From Hexactinellida sp. DTS-2022 (Eukaryota > Porifera > Hexactinellida), in contig JAPNXP010000018.1 in assembly GCA_028753945.1 (NCBI GenBank), positions 248,001-312,000 on the forward strand: a DNA stretch of 64,000 bases, given 5' to 3'. This document shows, in pieces, positions 34,785 to 45,215 of the stretch (positions are counted from its first letter, which is position 1; each line of letters begins with the position of its first letter). The translations under genes and the position numbers were made by a program. The notes beneath the pieces are model-generated. The model worked only from the letters and a program-made list of their open reading frames with translations, ran no database searches and was not told where the DNA came from.

Positions 34785-35298
34785 ATGGAGAATTGTCAGC
34801 TGATTTTCAAACACAGAGAGTTGATACGCTCTTATGGAGGTGTGAGAATTGGTAGAATACACACATAACAAAGCTATACAATTCGTATCATTCATCAAAC
34901 TACAAATCGTATCAAACACATACAGATCAGTTCATAACTGAATGATCATCTTATACGTAACGATAGTATAAATACGTATATTAACACAGTAATTATACTA
35001 TTATTAACAGTTCTTAGTAACAAACTATATTATCCAAAAAATATACACATATTATTGTAAAATATACCCATTTTATGGCAAAATATAATCATTTTACGGC
35101 AAAATATAATCATTTTATGGCAAAACACTCAAAACACTTTTGAATATAAAAACACGACTTTAAAATGTGAATTTTTGATGCAAAAAAGACCTTGCCAGTG
35201 CAATGGAAATTACAATAGAAAATACTTGACCGATCAAAGCAAAAGTAATTCCATAAATTAATTGGATTTATCCTGTAGAGTTCGTCTAAACAGCAGAT
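34785..35298 (+). promoter_or_regulatory. Conserved 5' block of aspartic protease gene 1
   Basis: A ~220-bp block (from acagatggag through gaggtgtgagaattggtag and ctatacaattcgtatcattc to aacaaactatattatcc) is nearly identical upstream of genes 2 and 3. A diverged inverted version lies the same ~460 bp before the pseudogene start. It is followed by a minisatellite of cattttatggcaaaatata units (35055-35125). The spacing and conservation suggest a promoter or enhancer; this is inference. Confidence 0.5.
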
Positions 35299-38270
35299 AT
35301 GAATCCCCGTGTGTCCCTACTCTCTGCAATAGTGGCACTGTGTGTGTGCCACGTGATATCCAGAGGGATACAGGAACAGAAGACATTCTCTGTCAAACTA
35401 GAGGTTGTACGTCCTATGTATGACTGTCTTGAAATGAGAGACAACAAAAACAACAAAAACAACAATTACACCACCTCAGATTGTGACGATATATTGATGG
35501 AACCTAAGAATGTAATACTTGAAAACATGGCTGACACTAGATATGCACTGAAGCTTAAAATAGGCAGCGAAAAGCAAGAATTCAAGGTAAGCAGTTATAA
35601 AATAAATAACTTGTTTATCATCCCCGTCCGTCCCAATTTTTGCCCTCGGTCCGGATATATTTTATTATTATCTTATAAACCTAATCGTAAAATATTTTTG
35701 CTATAAACTAGTGTAAAGTACTCCTAATGTATCAATTTTTAATAAGTATGGTATTTTAGGGCATTACTTTTTCATTGTCATGTGAATTTCTAATTTAATT
35801 AAATATTTATATTTATTGTTTGGCATAGAATAATGTTATTTTCATATTAATGGAAATAAAAAATAAAATAAAATCCCGTCCGCAGTCAGTATTTTCTGAA
35901 TTACCCGGCAATTTTAAGAAAGTACCTACATTCACTTTCCAGTACTTGATTAATTTTCGAAACCCAACAAAAACACAAATCTGCTTCGGTCAGGTTTATA
36001 AGAGACAGTATAATCTTCGGTGCCCTGGTGTTCCTACATACGATAACATATCAGTACAGTGACGCTCGTTAATAAGAACACAAAAAGGCGAAACTCCAGT
36101 TGATACAAATTTCCGGATAAAATGAATTAATATATATCCCCTTATTGTAGTTACTAACGAGATTCTACTGTGTTGCTAGGTTAAAATAGACACTGGGTCT
36201 TCTGTACTGTGGGTATTCGGCACAGAATGTGATGACTCGGATGCCAACTGTAAGGATCATACCAAATATAAATCGGCAGACAGTGACACCTTTAAGGAGA
36301 TAGATAAGACTTTCGAAATTACTTATGGCATTGGAAAGGTAGAAGGAATATCCTCAGAGGATACAGTGTATTTAGCTGATGGGCTAGAGGCAAAGAAGCA
36401 GCTATTTGGGGCTGTAGGGAAGGTCACGAAGAAATACCCGGGTTATGATGGCATTCTAGGTATGTAGTTATACACAATTTAAATACAGTCAAGTTCTTTT
36501 ATTGTGAACATTCAAGGAACCAAAGTGTCTTCATAATAGAGAGACTTCATAATAAGCAAACTCAACCACACTGAAATTAATTAAGTAGTAAGTAATGTAT
36601 AAGCCACAGGTCTAAGTTAATTATCATTTTTGGCCTTGGAGCGACAGAGACTCGTTTATTTAATGTTGAATGGAAATCCTAATGATAATGCAAAGTGAAT
36701 GAAGTTACCGAAACTTATACACCTCCCAATGTAACGATTTTGCGAGATTTTACAGAAAATATACTTCCGTTACAACGAAATTTTCCCCAAGAGCACTAAA
36801 TGCATTAATGATTTTCCGCTTATAACGAATATCCGGGTATAACGAAGGGATTCACAGGTCCCAAGCACTTCGTTATAACGAGAATTTACTGTACAAACGG
36901 ATTGTTTGTCATACATTAGAAGCGTTACGTAACGTATAAGGATATCCTATATGATATCCTATATTATATCATATCTGACTTTAGGACTGGACTTGAAGAA
37001 GACCAAGGGTTACACGGGAGTGTTCACTACGGCAGCAAAAGAGGCCGATATGGCGCCTATTTTCGGAGTGTTCCTTAAGGGCGGCGGGAGCTCAGCTGAC
37101 GGAGGGGAGATAACATTTGGAGGTGTCAAGAAGGCACATTTCAAAGAGGACACAAAATTAGAAATTAAAGTGATTGGTGACGCTGATTTTGTGGTACAAA
37201 TGGATGAGGTTAAATTCGGGGATACTTCGTTTTGTACGAAAGCTGGAGATATGACCTGCAAGGCTAGTATTGACTCGGGATGCTCTGTCATAGTAGGACC
37301 CAAGGATCTTATAGATGCATTCAATAAGGATGTTCTAGGTGAGTTATCCTATAAGTTAAAAGGTTACGGTGTTTGTTTGTTCAGAATATTTTTCATAGAG
37401 GAGGTAGGGAATATTAATTTAGAAACAAGGTTAAGATTCAACAAAATAATTAACAGTTTCCTTCTTAATTAGAAGAAATTGATTTTAGTGTCTATCAGCT
37501 AGTATAATGCCTGAGACTGTAATCTAATTGGCCGAGAGTAAATTCACGGGTATTATAGGTTACCAAGTATGCTGAACACGAATTTCGCATTTAAAAATGT
37601 ATAATATTAATATTTGTTGTTGTTGTTTACCAAAATATGTGAACAAATTAATGAAATTCAAATGAACCTAGATGTTAGCTTTCAACGGGTATTATAGGTT
37701 ACCAAGTATGCTAAACACGAATTTCGCATTTATAAATTTCTATATGAATATTTAATGTTGTTGTTTACAAAAATACATAAACAAATCTATGAAAATTCAA
37801 AATCAACTTAGAGGCTAGCTTTCAACGGGTATTATAGGTAAACAAGTTAAATCTATGGAAATGGTAGAAAGAGATGTATTATACCGTGTACCTACCATTT
37901 CCATGGTATAATTAATGGTATCGCACAGCGGCCGTTAACTTGAGGTGCGTAGTACCGATCCGTCGCAAATCGACCGAGACCGAAGGGCTCGTTATTATTA
38001 ATGTGTATAGGTGGAACAGGTGGTGGAGCGATGAAGGAAGTGAAATGTGATGACATAGGTAGTTTCCCTGACATGAAGATAAAATTCGGAGATAATACTA
38101 TTGTAATAGAGGCCAAATTCTACATAAGGAAGATTGGAGCTAAATGCTACAGTACTCTCTATGGGATGAAAGATACATGGCTTTTAGGAGACCCATTCCT
38201 AATCAAATACTATTCTGTGTACAATCTGAAGGATGGAGATCCATCAGTAACGCTATATGAAGCTAAATAA
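35299..38270 (+). CDS. Secreted pepsin-family aspartic protease, gene 1 of 3
   Basis: Four exons: 35299-35586, 36180-36459, 36985-37338, 38011-38270. All junctions are GT-AG and in phase, giving 393 aa. Residues 1-23 are a signal peptide. A short pro-segment follows, with none of the long inhibitory propeptide of typical cathepsin D visible. The catalytic motif DTGSS begins at D100, a flap tyrosine is in FEITYGIG, and the second catalytic motif DSG begins at D286 (genes 2 and 3 have DTG). The C-terminal WLLGDPFLIKYYSVYNL is the family hallmark. Likely an extracellular or lysosomal endopeptidase. Introns hold MITEs; intron 3 carries a tandem-repeat element ending gaccgaagggctcgtt. It is the first of three tandem copies ~4.9-5.0 kb apart. 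Confidence 0.93.
36056..36173. mobile_element. MITE remnant at the 3' end of intron 1, gene 1
   Basis: CAGTGACGCTCGTTAATAAG to CTAACGAGATTCTACTG, ending 7 bases before the exon-2 acceptor. The same arrangement is at 40966-41077 (gene 2); the right half only is at ~45720-45795 (gene 3). Confidence 0.75.
37549..37998. repeat. Dispersed element 'X' in intron 3 of gene 1
   Basis: Direct units of cgggtattataggttacc...aagtatgctgaacacgaatttcgc (~137 bp; starts at ~37549, 37686 and 37827). Then a hairpin (ATGGAAATGGTA ... TACCATTTCCAT). Then a GC-rich tail (cggccgttaacttgaggtgc ... gaccgaagggctcgtt). The gene-2 copy is at 42470-42918, with partial copies at 47908-48180 and 49450-49712. Its tail matches the outer ends of the NHL-flanking arms. 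Confidence 0.8.
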
Positions 38271-39003
38271 CTATGCTAGCTATATCAATGCTATATATCC
38301 AGTGATATTATGTTGTTAGGTATAGAGTATGTATTGTGTGCTGCTAATATTAGTTAGTTATATTAATTGTATTGAAATAACTTATATGTAGACTGTCTAT
38401 TCTAGACCAGGTTTCTTGCTTAAATAGTATTACCCATAGACGGCAGGGACTTTTGGTAAACAATATTTAGGCCACTGTTAGTTGGAATCTTGTTTCAGCT
38501 CCACCCGTGTCAGATATCACTCCCATACGAATATTTCAAATATTGTCATTATTCCTTTATTACACTTGCATTTCAAAGAAGGTCACTATTCGTTGTAACT
38601 AACAACGCACTTTAAAATAGCCATAATTAGCTATTGACAAAATCAGAAACTATGACAAGCATTATTGCCGTGGGAGGGGAATTTCCATTCCCACAGGATT
38701 TATGTGGGGATCCCCACAGACGATTATCTGATTCCCATTCCCATTCCATGGGTATAGGGATATGCCTCTTCGAGGCAGCTATAACAATTCAGAAAAGTAG
38801 GAAAATGAAGAAACTTGTGTAACGTCCCAGTTGACCTTGTATGAGTTGTATTGGTATCCAAATGGGGATCCCAGTGGGAATTCCCATACCCACGGCAACC
38901 CTGCATATTACCCAACTATTAAATATTTTTATAAAAAAGCACTGACAAATTAGAATATTTGCTCAGATAATTATTAAGTATGTCGTCATCAAATAATAAT
39001 ATA
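38271..39003. other. 3' flank of gene 1 with palindromic GGGATCCCCA repeats
   Basis: Contains a gtagactgtctattctagacc word and then, at 38665-38905, repeated attcccattcccat / tggggatcccc words that form many hairpins. The gene-2 equivalent is at 43590-43895. No gene seen. Confidence 0.6.
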
Positions 39004-39154
39004 GTCGAAACGGTTTTTCTAACCAATTCTTTGCATGGAAATTAGGTAAGAGAAAATCTAATAGTTAAAATAAACCAATTCAAAATAAAATAAAATTGGA
39101 TTTTCTTACACATTTAGAATAAATAGTTAGTTAGAAAAAAACAGTTTCTACTGT
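39004..39154. mobile_element. MITE, GTCGAAACGGTTTTTCTAACC family (downstream of gene 1)
   Basis: Inverted ends agtcgaaacggtttttctaa and agaaaaaaacagtttctact. The second copy, 43996-44150, is downstream of gene 2. Confidence 0.8.
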
Positions 39155-40049
39155 AAAATCAAAATGAGATGCCACCCGCCCACATCCTCAAATAGAATCA
39201 GTATGGAGTCGAAAAAATATTAGCATTAACATTGGCCTTATACACAGTCTACAAATTTTTAGTTTAGTTTGCATGGGTTTGTATAGACTGTCTACATACA
39301 AGCAAGCTCTATTGCATTTATATATTCTTGAAATTCTGACAATCAACTTGGTTTATTTGGGCTGAGTTGTGCAAATTAGTAAACTCTTTAAATTAAACAC
39401 AATTGGAAAAAGATAGTGCCTAAAAAAGTTGAACCAAACATAATGATGATTGAAGAAATACAATAAGGAAATGGTTTGATGCAAATTCAAATGCAATTCA
39501 AACTAAATTCAATACATTTGGGAATTAGTAATGGTATGTGACGAAATACAATAATGAAAAGACCTGACACAAATTAATTAAAATAAATCTACCATCAATT
39601 GCAATAGAATAAACTAGAATTTGAAAGGTAATAAATTTGCATTTTTGTTACAGATGGAGATTTGTCAGCTGAGAAATTTGATACGCTCTTATGGAGGTGT
39701 GAGAATTGGTAGAATACACACATAACAAAGCTATACAATTCGTATCATTCATCAAACTACAAATCGTATCAAACACATACAGATCAGTTCATAACTGAAT
39801 GATCATTCTATACGTAACGATAGTATAAATACGTATATTAACACAGTAATTATAATATTATTAACAGTTCTTAGTAACAAACTATATTATCCAAAAATAC
39901 ACTCATTATATTTAAAAAGAACTCATTTTATGGGAAAATACACTCATTTTATGGCAAAATATACTCATTTATTTTATGGCAAAATAAATAATAATTAATT
40001 AATCGGAAGCTAATTCCAAATTTTAACAATAACTAATACATTTAATGGT
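39155..40049. promoter_or_regulatory. Intergenic and 5' block of aspartic protease gene 2
   Basis: Holds a copy of the 5' block described for gene 1 (about 39653-39905) and a minisatellite of cattttatggcaaaatata units (39915-39990). The rest is AT-rich without a gene. Confidence 0.45.
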
Positions 40050-40157
40050 ACTTTTATATCAGCCAACACCTTTTATAAAATTCGAGGTGATTTTTACTGA
40101 AAAATATAATTTGCTCGAAAATTACATTAGGAAAGGTGTTGGGCGATATAAGTACCG
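40050..40157. mobile_element. MITE, TTTTATATCAGCCAACACCT family, just upstream of gene 2
   Basis: Inverted ends cttttatatcagccaacacc and aggtgttgggcgatataag, ending ~60 bp before the start codon of gene 2. Also upstream of gene 3 (45053-45157) but absent upstream of gene 1. Confidence 0.85.
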
Positions 40158-40215
40158 TAACGTAATTCCATAAATTAATTGGATTTATCCTGTAGAGTTC
40201 GTCTAAACAGCAGAT

Positions 40216-43189
40216 ATGAATCCCCGTGTGTCCCTACTCTCTGCAATAGTGGCACTGTGTGTGTGCCACGTGATATCCAGAGGGATACAGGAACAGAAGA
40301 CATTCTCTGTCAAACTAGAGGTTGTACGTCCTATGTATGACTGTCTTGAAATGAGAGACAACAAAAACAACAATTACAACACCTCAAATTGTGACGAAAT
40401 ATTGATGGAACCTAAGAATGTAATACTTGAAAACATGGCTGACACTAGATATGCACTGAAGCTTAAAATAGGCAGCGAAAAGCAAGAATTCAAGGTAAGG
40501 ACATATAAAATAAATAACTTGTTTATCATCCCCGTCCCCCCCAATTTTTACCCTCCGTCCGGATATATTTTATTATTATCTTATGAACCTAATCGTAAAT
40601 ATTTGCTATAAACTTGTGTAAAATACTCCTAATGTATCAATTTTTAATAAGTATGGTATTTTAGGACATTACTTTTTCATTGTCATGTGAATTTCAAATT
40701 TAATTAAATATTTATATTTATTGTTTGGCATAGAATAATGTTATTTTCATATTAATGGAAATAAAAAATAAAATAAAATCCCGTCCGCCGTCAGTATTTT
40801 CTGAATTACCCGGCAATTTTAAGAAAGTACCTACATTCACTTTCCAGTACTTGATTAATTTTCGAAACCCAACAAAAACACAAAACTGTTTCGGTCAGGT
40901 TTATAAGAGACAGTATAATCTTCGGTGCCCTGGTGTTCCTACATACAATAACATATCAGTACAGTGACGCTCGTTAATAAGAACACGAAAAGGCGAAACT
41001 CCAGTTGATACAAATTTCCGGATAAAATGAATTAATATATATCCCCTTATTGTAGTTACTAACGAGATTATACTGTATTGCTAGGTTAAAATAGACACTG
41101 GGTCTTCTGTACTGTGGGTATTCGGCTCAGAATGTGATGACTCGGATGCTCTTTGCAAGGATCATACCAAATATAAATCGGCAGACAGTGACACCTTTAA
41201 GGAGATAGATAAGACTTTCGAAATCACTTATGGAATTGGAAAGGTAGAAGGAATATCCTCAGAGGATACAGTGTATTTAGCTGATGGGCTAGAGGCAAAG
41301 AAGCAGCTATTTGGGGCTGTTAACAAGGTTTCTAAGAAATATCCTGGTTATGATGGTATTCTAGGTATGTAGTTATACACAATTTAAACACAGTCAGGTT
41401 CTTTTATTGTGAACATTCAAGGAAACCAAAGTGTCTTCATAAAAAGCAAACTCAACTACACTGATATTAATTAAGTAGTGTGTAATTTACAAGCCACAGG
41501 TCTAAGTTAATTATCATTTTTGGCCTTGGAGCGACAGAGACTCGTTTATTTAATGTTGAATGGAATCCCTAATGATAATGCAAAGTGAATGAAGTTATCA
41601 AACTTATACACCCTCCCAATGTCACGATTTTGCGAGATTTTACAGAAAATATACTTCCGTTATAACCAAGTCGGATATAACGAAATAACCGCTTATAAAG
41701 AAAGGGAGTTTCCCCCCCAGAGCACTAAATGCATTAATGATTTTCCGCTTATAACGAATATCCGGGTATAACGAAGGGATTCACAGGTCCCAAGCACTTC
41801 GTTATAACGAGAGTTCACTGTACAAACGGATTGTTTGTCATACATTAGAAGTGTTACGTAACGTATAAGGATATCCTATATGATATCATATCTGACTTTA
41901 GGACTGGACTTGAAGAAGACCAAGGGTTACACGGGGGTGTTCACTACGGCAGCAAAAGAGGCGGATATGGCGCCTATTTACGGAGTGTTCCTTAAGGGAG
42001 GCGGGAGCGCAGCTGACGGAGGGGAGATAACATTTGGAGGTGTCAAGAAGGCACATTTCAAAGAGGACACAAAATTAGAAATTAAAGTGATTGGTGACAC
42101 TAAGTTTTCGGTACAAATGGATGAGGTTAAATTCGGGGATACTTCGTTTTGTACGAAAGCTGGAGATATGACCTGCAAGGCTAGTATCGATACGGGATGC
42201 TCTGTCATAGTAGGACCCAAGGATCTTATAGATGCATTCAATAAGGATGTTCTAGGTGAGTTATCCTATAAGTTAAAAGGTTATGGTGTTTGTTTGTTCA
42301 GAATATTTTTTCATAGAGGAGGTGGGGAATAATAATTTAGAAACAAGGTTAAGAGTTTCTTTCTTAATTAGAAGAAATTGATTTTAGTGTCTATCAATTG
42401 TTAAATGTGCTATGTATACTGCCTTATCTGAGACTGTAATCTAATTGGCCGAGAGTAAATTCACGGATATTATAGGTTACCGAGTATGCTGAACACGAAT
42501 TTCGCATCTAAAAATTTATAATATCAATATTTGTTGTTGTTGTTTACCATAATAGGTAAACAAATTAATGAAAATTCAAATGAACCTAGAAGTTAGCTTT
42601 CAACGGGTATTATAGGTAAGCAAGTATCCTGAACACGAATTTCGCGTTTATAAATTTGTAATATGAATATTTGTTGTTGTTGTTTACAAAAATACATAAA
42701 CAAATCTATGAAAATTCAAAATCAACCTAGAGGCTAGCTTTCAACGGGTATTACAAGTAAACAAGTTAAAGCTATGGAAATGGTAGAAAGAGATGTATTA
42801 TACCGTGTACCTACCATTTCCATGGTATAATTAATGGTATCGCACAGCGGCCGTTAACTTGAGGTGCGTAGTACCGATCCGTCGCAAATCGACCGAGACA
42901 GAAGGGCTCGTTATTATTAATGTGTATAGGTGGAACAGGTGGTGGAGCGATGAAGGAAGTGAAATGTGATGACGTAGGTGGTTTCCCTGACATGAAGATA
43001 AAATTCGGAGATAATACCATTGTAATAGAGCCTAAATTCTACATAAGGAAGATTGGAGCTAAATGCTACAGTACTCTCTATGGGATGAAAGATAAATGGC
43101 TTTTAGGAGACCCATTCCTAATCAAATACTATTCTGTGTACAATCTGAAGGATGGAGATCCATCAGTAACGCTATATGAAGCTAAATAA
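40216..43189 (+). CDS. Secreted pepsin-family aspartic protease, gene 2 of 3
   Basis: Four exons: 40216-40494, 41085-41364, 41902-42255, 42930-43189. The splice phases are identical to gene 1; 390 aa. Exon 1 lacks three codons of the Asn/Lys-rich stretch found in gene 1. DTGSS starts at D97 and the second site DTG at D283, both intact. The signal peptide is identical to gene 1. Exon 4 differs from gene 1 at only a few codons. Introns 1 and 3 are close copies of gene 1's, including element X, whereas the promoter MITE is shared with gene 3. Confidence 0.93.
42470..42918. repeat. Dispersed element 'X' in intron 3 of gene 2
   Basis: The same units, hairpin and GC-rich tail as 37549-37998. Three direct units (42470, 42603 and 42745, the last one short). 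Confidence 0.8.
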
Positions 43190-45052
43190 CTATGCTAGCT
43201 ATATCAATGCTATATATCCAGTGCTATTATGTTGTTAGGTCTAGAGTATGTATTGTGTGCTGCTAATATTAGTTAGTTATAGTAATTGTATTAAATAACT
43301 TATATGTAGACCGTCTATTCTAGACCAGGTTTCTTGTTTAAATAGTATTCACATAGACGGCAGGGGCATTTTGTAAACAATATTTAGGCCACTGTTAGTT
43401 GGAATCTTGTTTCAGCTCCGCCCGCGTCAGATATCACTCCCGCACGAATATTCCAAAATTGTCATTATTTCCTTTATTACACTTGCATTTCAAAGAAGGC
43501 CACTATTCGTTGTAACGAATAACGCACTTTAAAATAGCCATAATTAGCTATTGACAAAATCAGAAACTATGACAAGTATTAATAGTTAACAGGGTTGCCG
43601 TGGGAGGGGAATTTCCATTCCCATTCCATTCCCACAGGATTTATGTGGGGATCCCCATGGGAATCCCCACATAAATTATCTGATTCCCATTCCATGGGTA
43701 TAGGGATATGCCTCTTCGAGGCAGCTATAACAATTCAGAAAAGTAGGAAAATGAAGAAACTTGTGTAACTTGTATTGGTATCCAAATGGGGATCCCATAT
43801 GGGAATTCCCATGGGGATCTCCATATGGGAAAATCTGATTCCCATTCCCATGGGTATGGGGATCCCCATCGGAATTCCCATACCCACGGCAACCCTGCAT
43901 ATTACCCAACTATTAAATATTTTTATAAAAAAGCACTGACAAATTAGAATATTTGCTCAGATAATTATTAAGTATGTCGTCATCAAATAATAATATAGTC
44001 GAAACCGATTTTTCTAACCAATTCTTTGCATGGAAATTAGGTAAGAAAAAATCTAATAGTTAAAATAAACCAATTCAAAATAAAATAAAATTGGATTTTA
44101 TTACACATTTAGAATAAATAGTTAGTTAGAAAAAAACCAGTTTTGACTGTAAAATCAAAATGAGATGCCACCCGCCCACATCCTCAAATAGAATTAGTCT
44201 GGAGTCGAAAAAATATTAGCATTAACATTGGCCTTATACACAGTCTACAAATTTTTAGTTTAGTTTGCATGGGTTTGTATAGACTGTCTACATACAAGCA
44301 AGCTCTATTGCATTTATATATTCTTGAAATTCTGACAATCAACTTGGTTTATTTGGGCTGAGTTGTGCAAATTAGTAAACTCTTTAAATTAAACACAATT
44401 GGAAAAAGATATTGCCTAAAAAAGTTGAACCAAACATAATGATGATTGAAGAAATACAATAAGGAAATGGTTTGATGCAAATTCAAATGCAATTCAAACT
44501 AAATTCAATACATTTGGGAATTAGTAATGGTATGTGACGAAATACAATAATGAAAAGACCTGACACAAATTAATTAAAATAAATCTACCATCAATTGCAA
44601 TAGAATAAACTAGAATTTGAAAGGTAATAAATTTGCATTTTAGTTACAGATGGAGATTTGTCAGCTGAGAAATTTGATACGCTCTTATGGAGGTGTGAGA
44701 ATTGGTAGAATACACACATAACAAAGCTATACAATTCGTATCATTCATCAAACTACAAATCGTATCAAACACATACAGATCAGTTCATAACTGAATGATC
44801 ATCTTATACGTAACGATAGTATAAATACGTATATTAACACAGTAATTATAATATTATTAACAGTTCTTAGTAACAAACTATATTATCCAAAAATACACAC
44901 ATTTCATAGCAAAATACATTCATTTTATAGCAAAATAAATTCATTATATGCAAAATATACTCATTTTATTTTATGGCAAAATAAATAATAATTAATCCAT
45001 CGGAAGCTAATTCCAAATTAGAACAATAATTAATACATTTAAACTTTAAAGG
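43190..45052. promoter_or_regulatory. Intergenic between protease genes 2 and 3, with 5' block of gene 3
   Basis: The 3' flank repeats the gene-1 flank, including palindromic attcccat/gggatcccc words at 43590-43895 and a GTCGAAACC MITE at 43996-44150. The conserved 5' block is at 44647-44900 and the tggcaaaatata-type minisatellite at 44895-44985. No further gene seen. Confidence 0.45.
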
Positions 45053-45157
45053 TACTTTTATATCAGTCAACACCTTTTCATATAATTCGAGGTGATTTTT
45101 ACTGAAAAATATAATTTGCTTGAAAATTACATTAGGAAAGGTGTTGGCCGATATAAG
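45053..45157. mobile_element. MITE, TTTTATATCAGTCAACACCT family, just upstream of gene 3
   Basis: Orthologous in position to 40050-40157. Inverted ends cttttatatcagtcaacacc and aggtgttggccgatataag. Confidence 0.85.
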
Positions 45158-45215
45158 TAACGTAATTCCATAAATTAATTGGATTTATCCTGTAGAGTTC
45201 ATCTAAACAGCAGAT

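Noticed and set aside
37010..37324. Minus-strand frames antisense to protease exon 3 in all three genes
   Set aside because: Shadows; they persist only because exon 3 is conserved between copies.
37930..37998. Possible tRNA-derived SINE in the GC-rich tail of element X
   Set aside because: No convincing A/B box pair or cloverleaf could be drawn.
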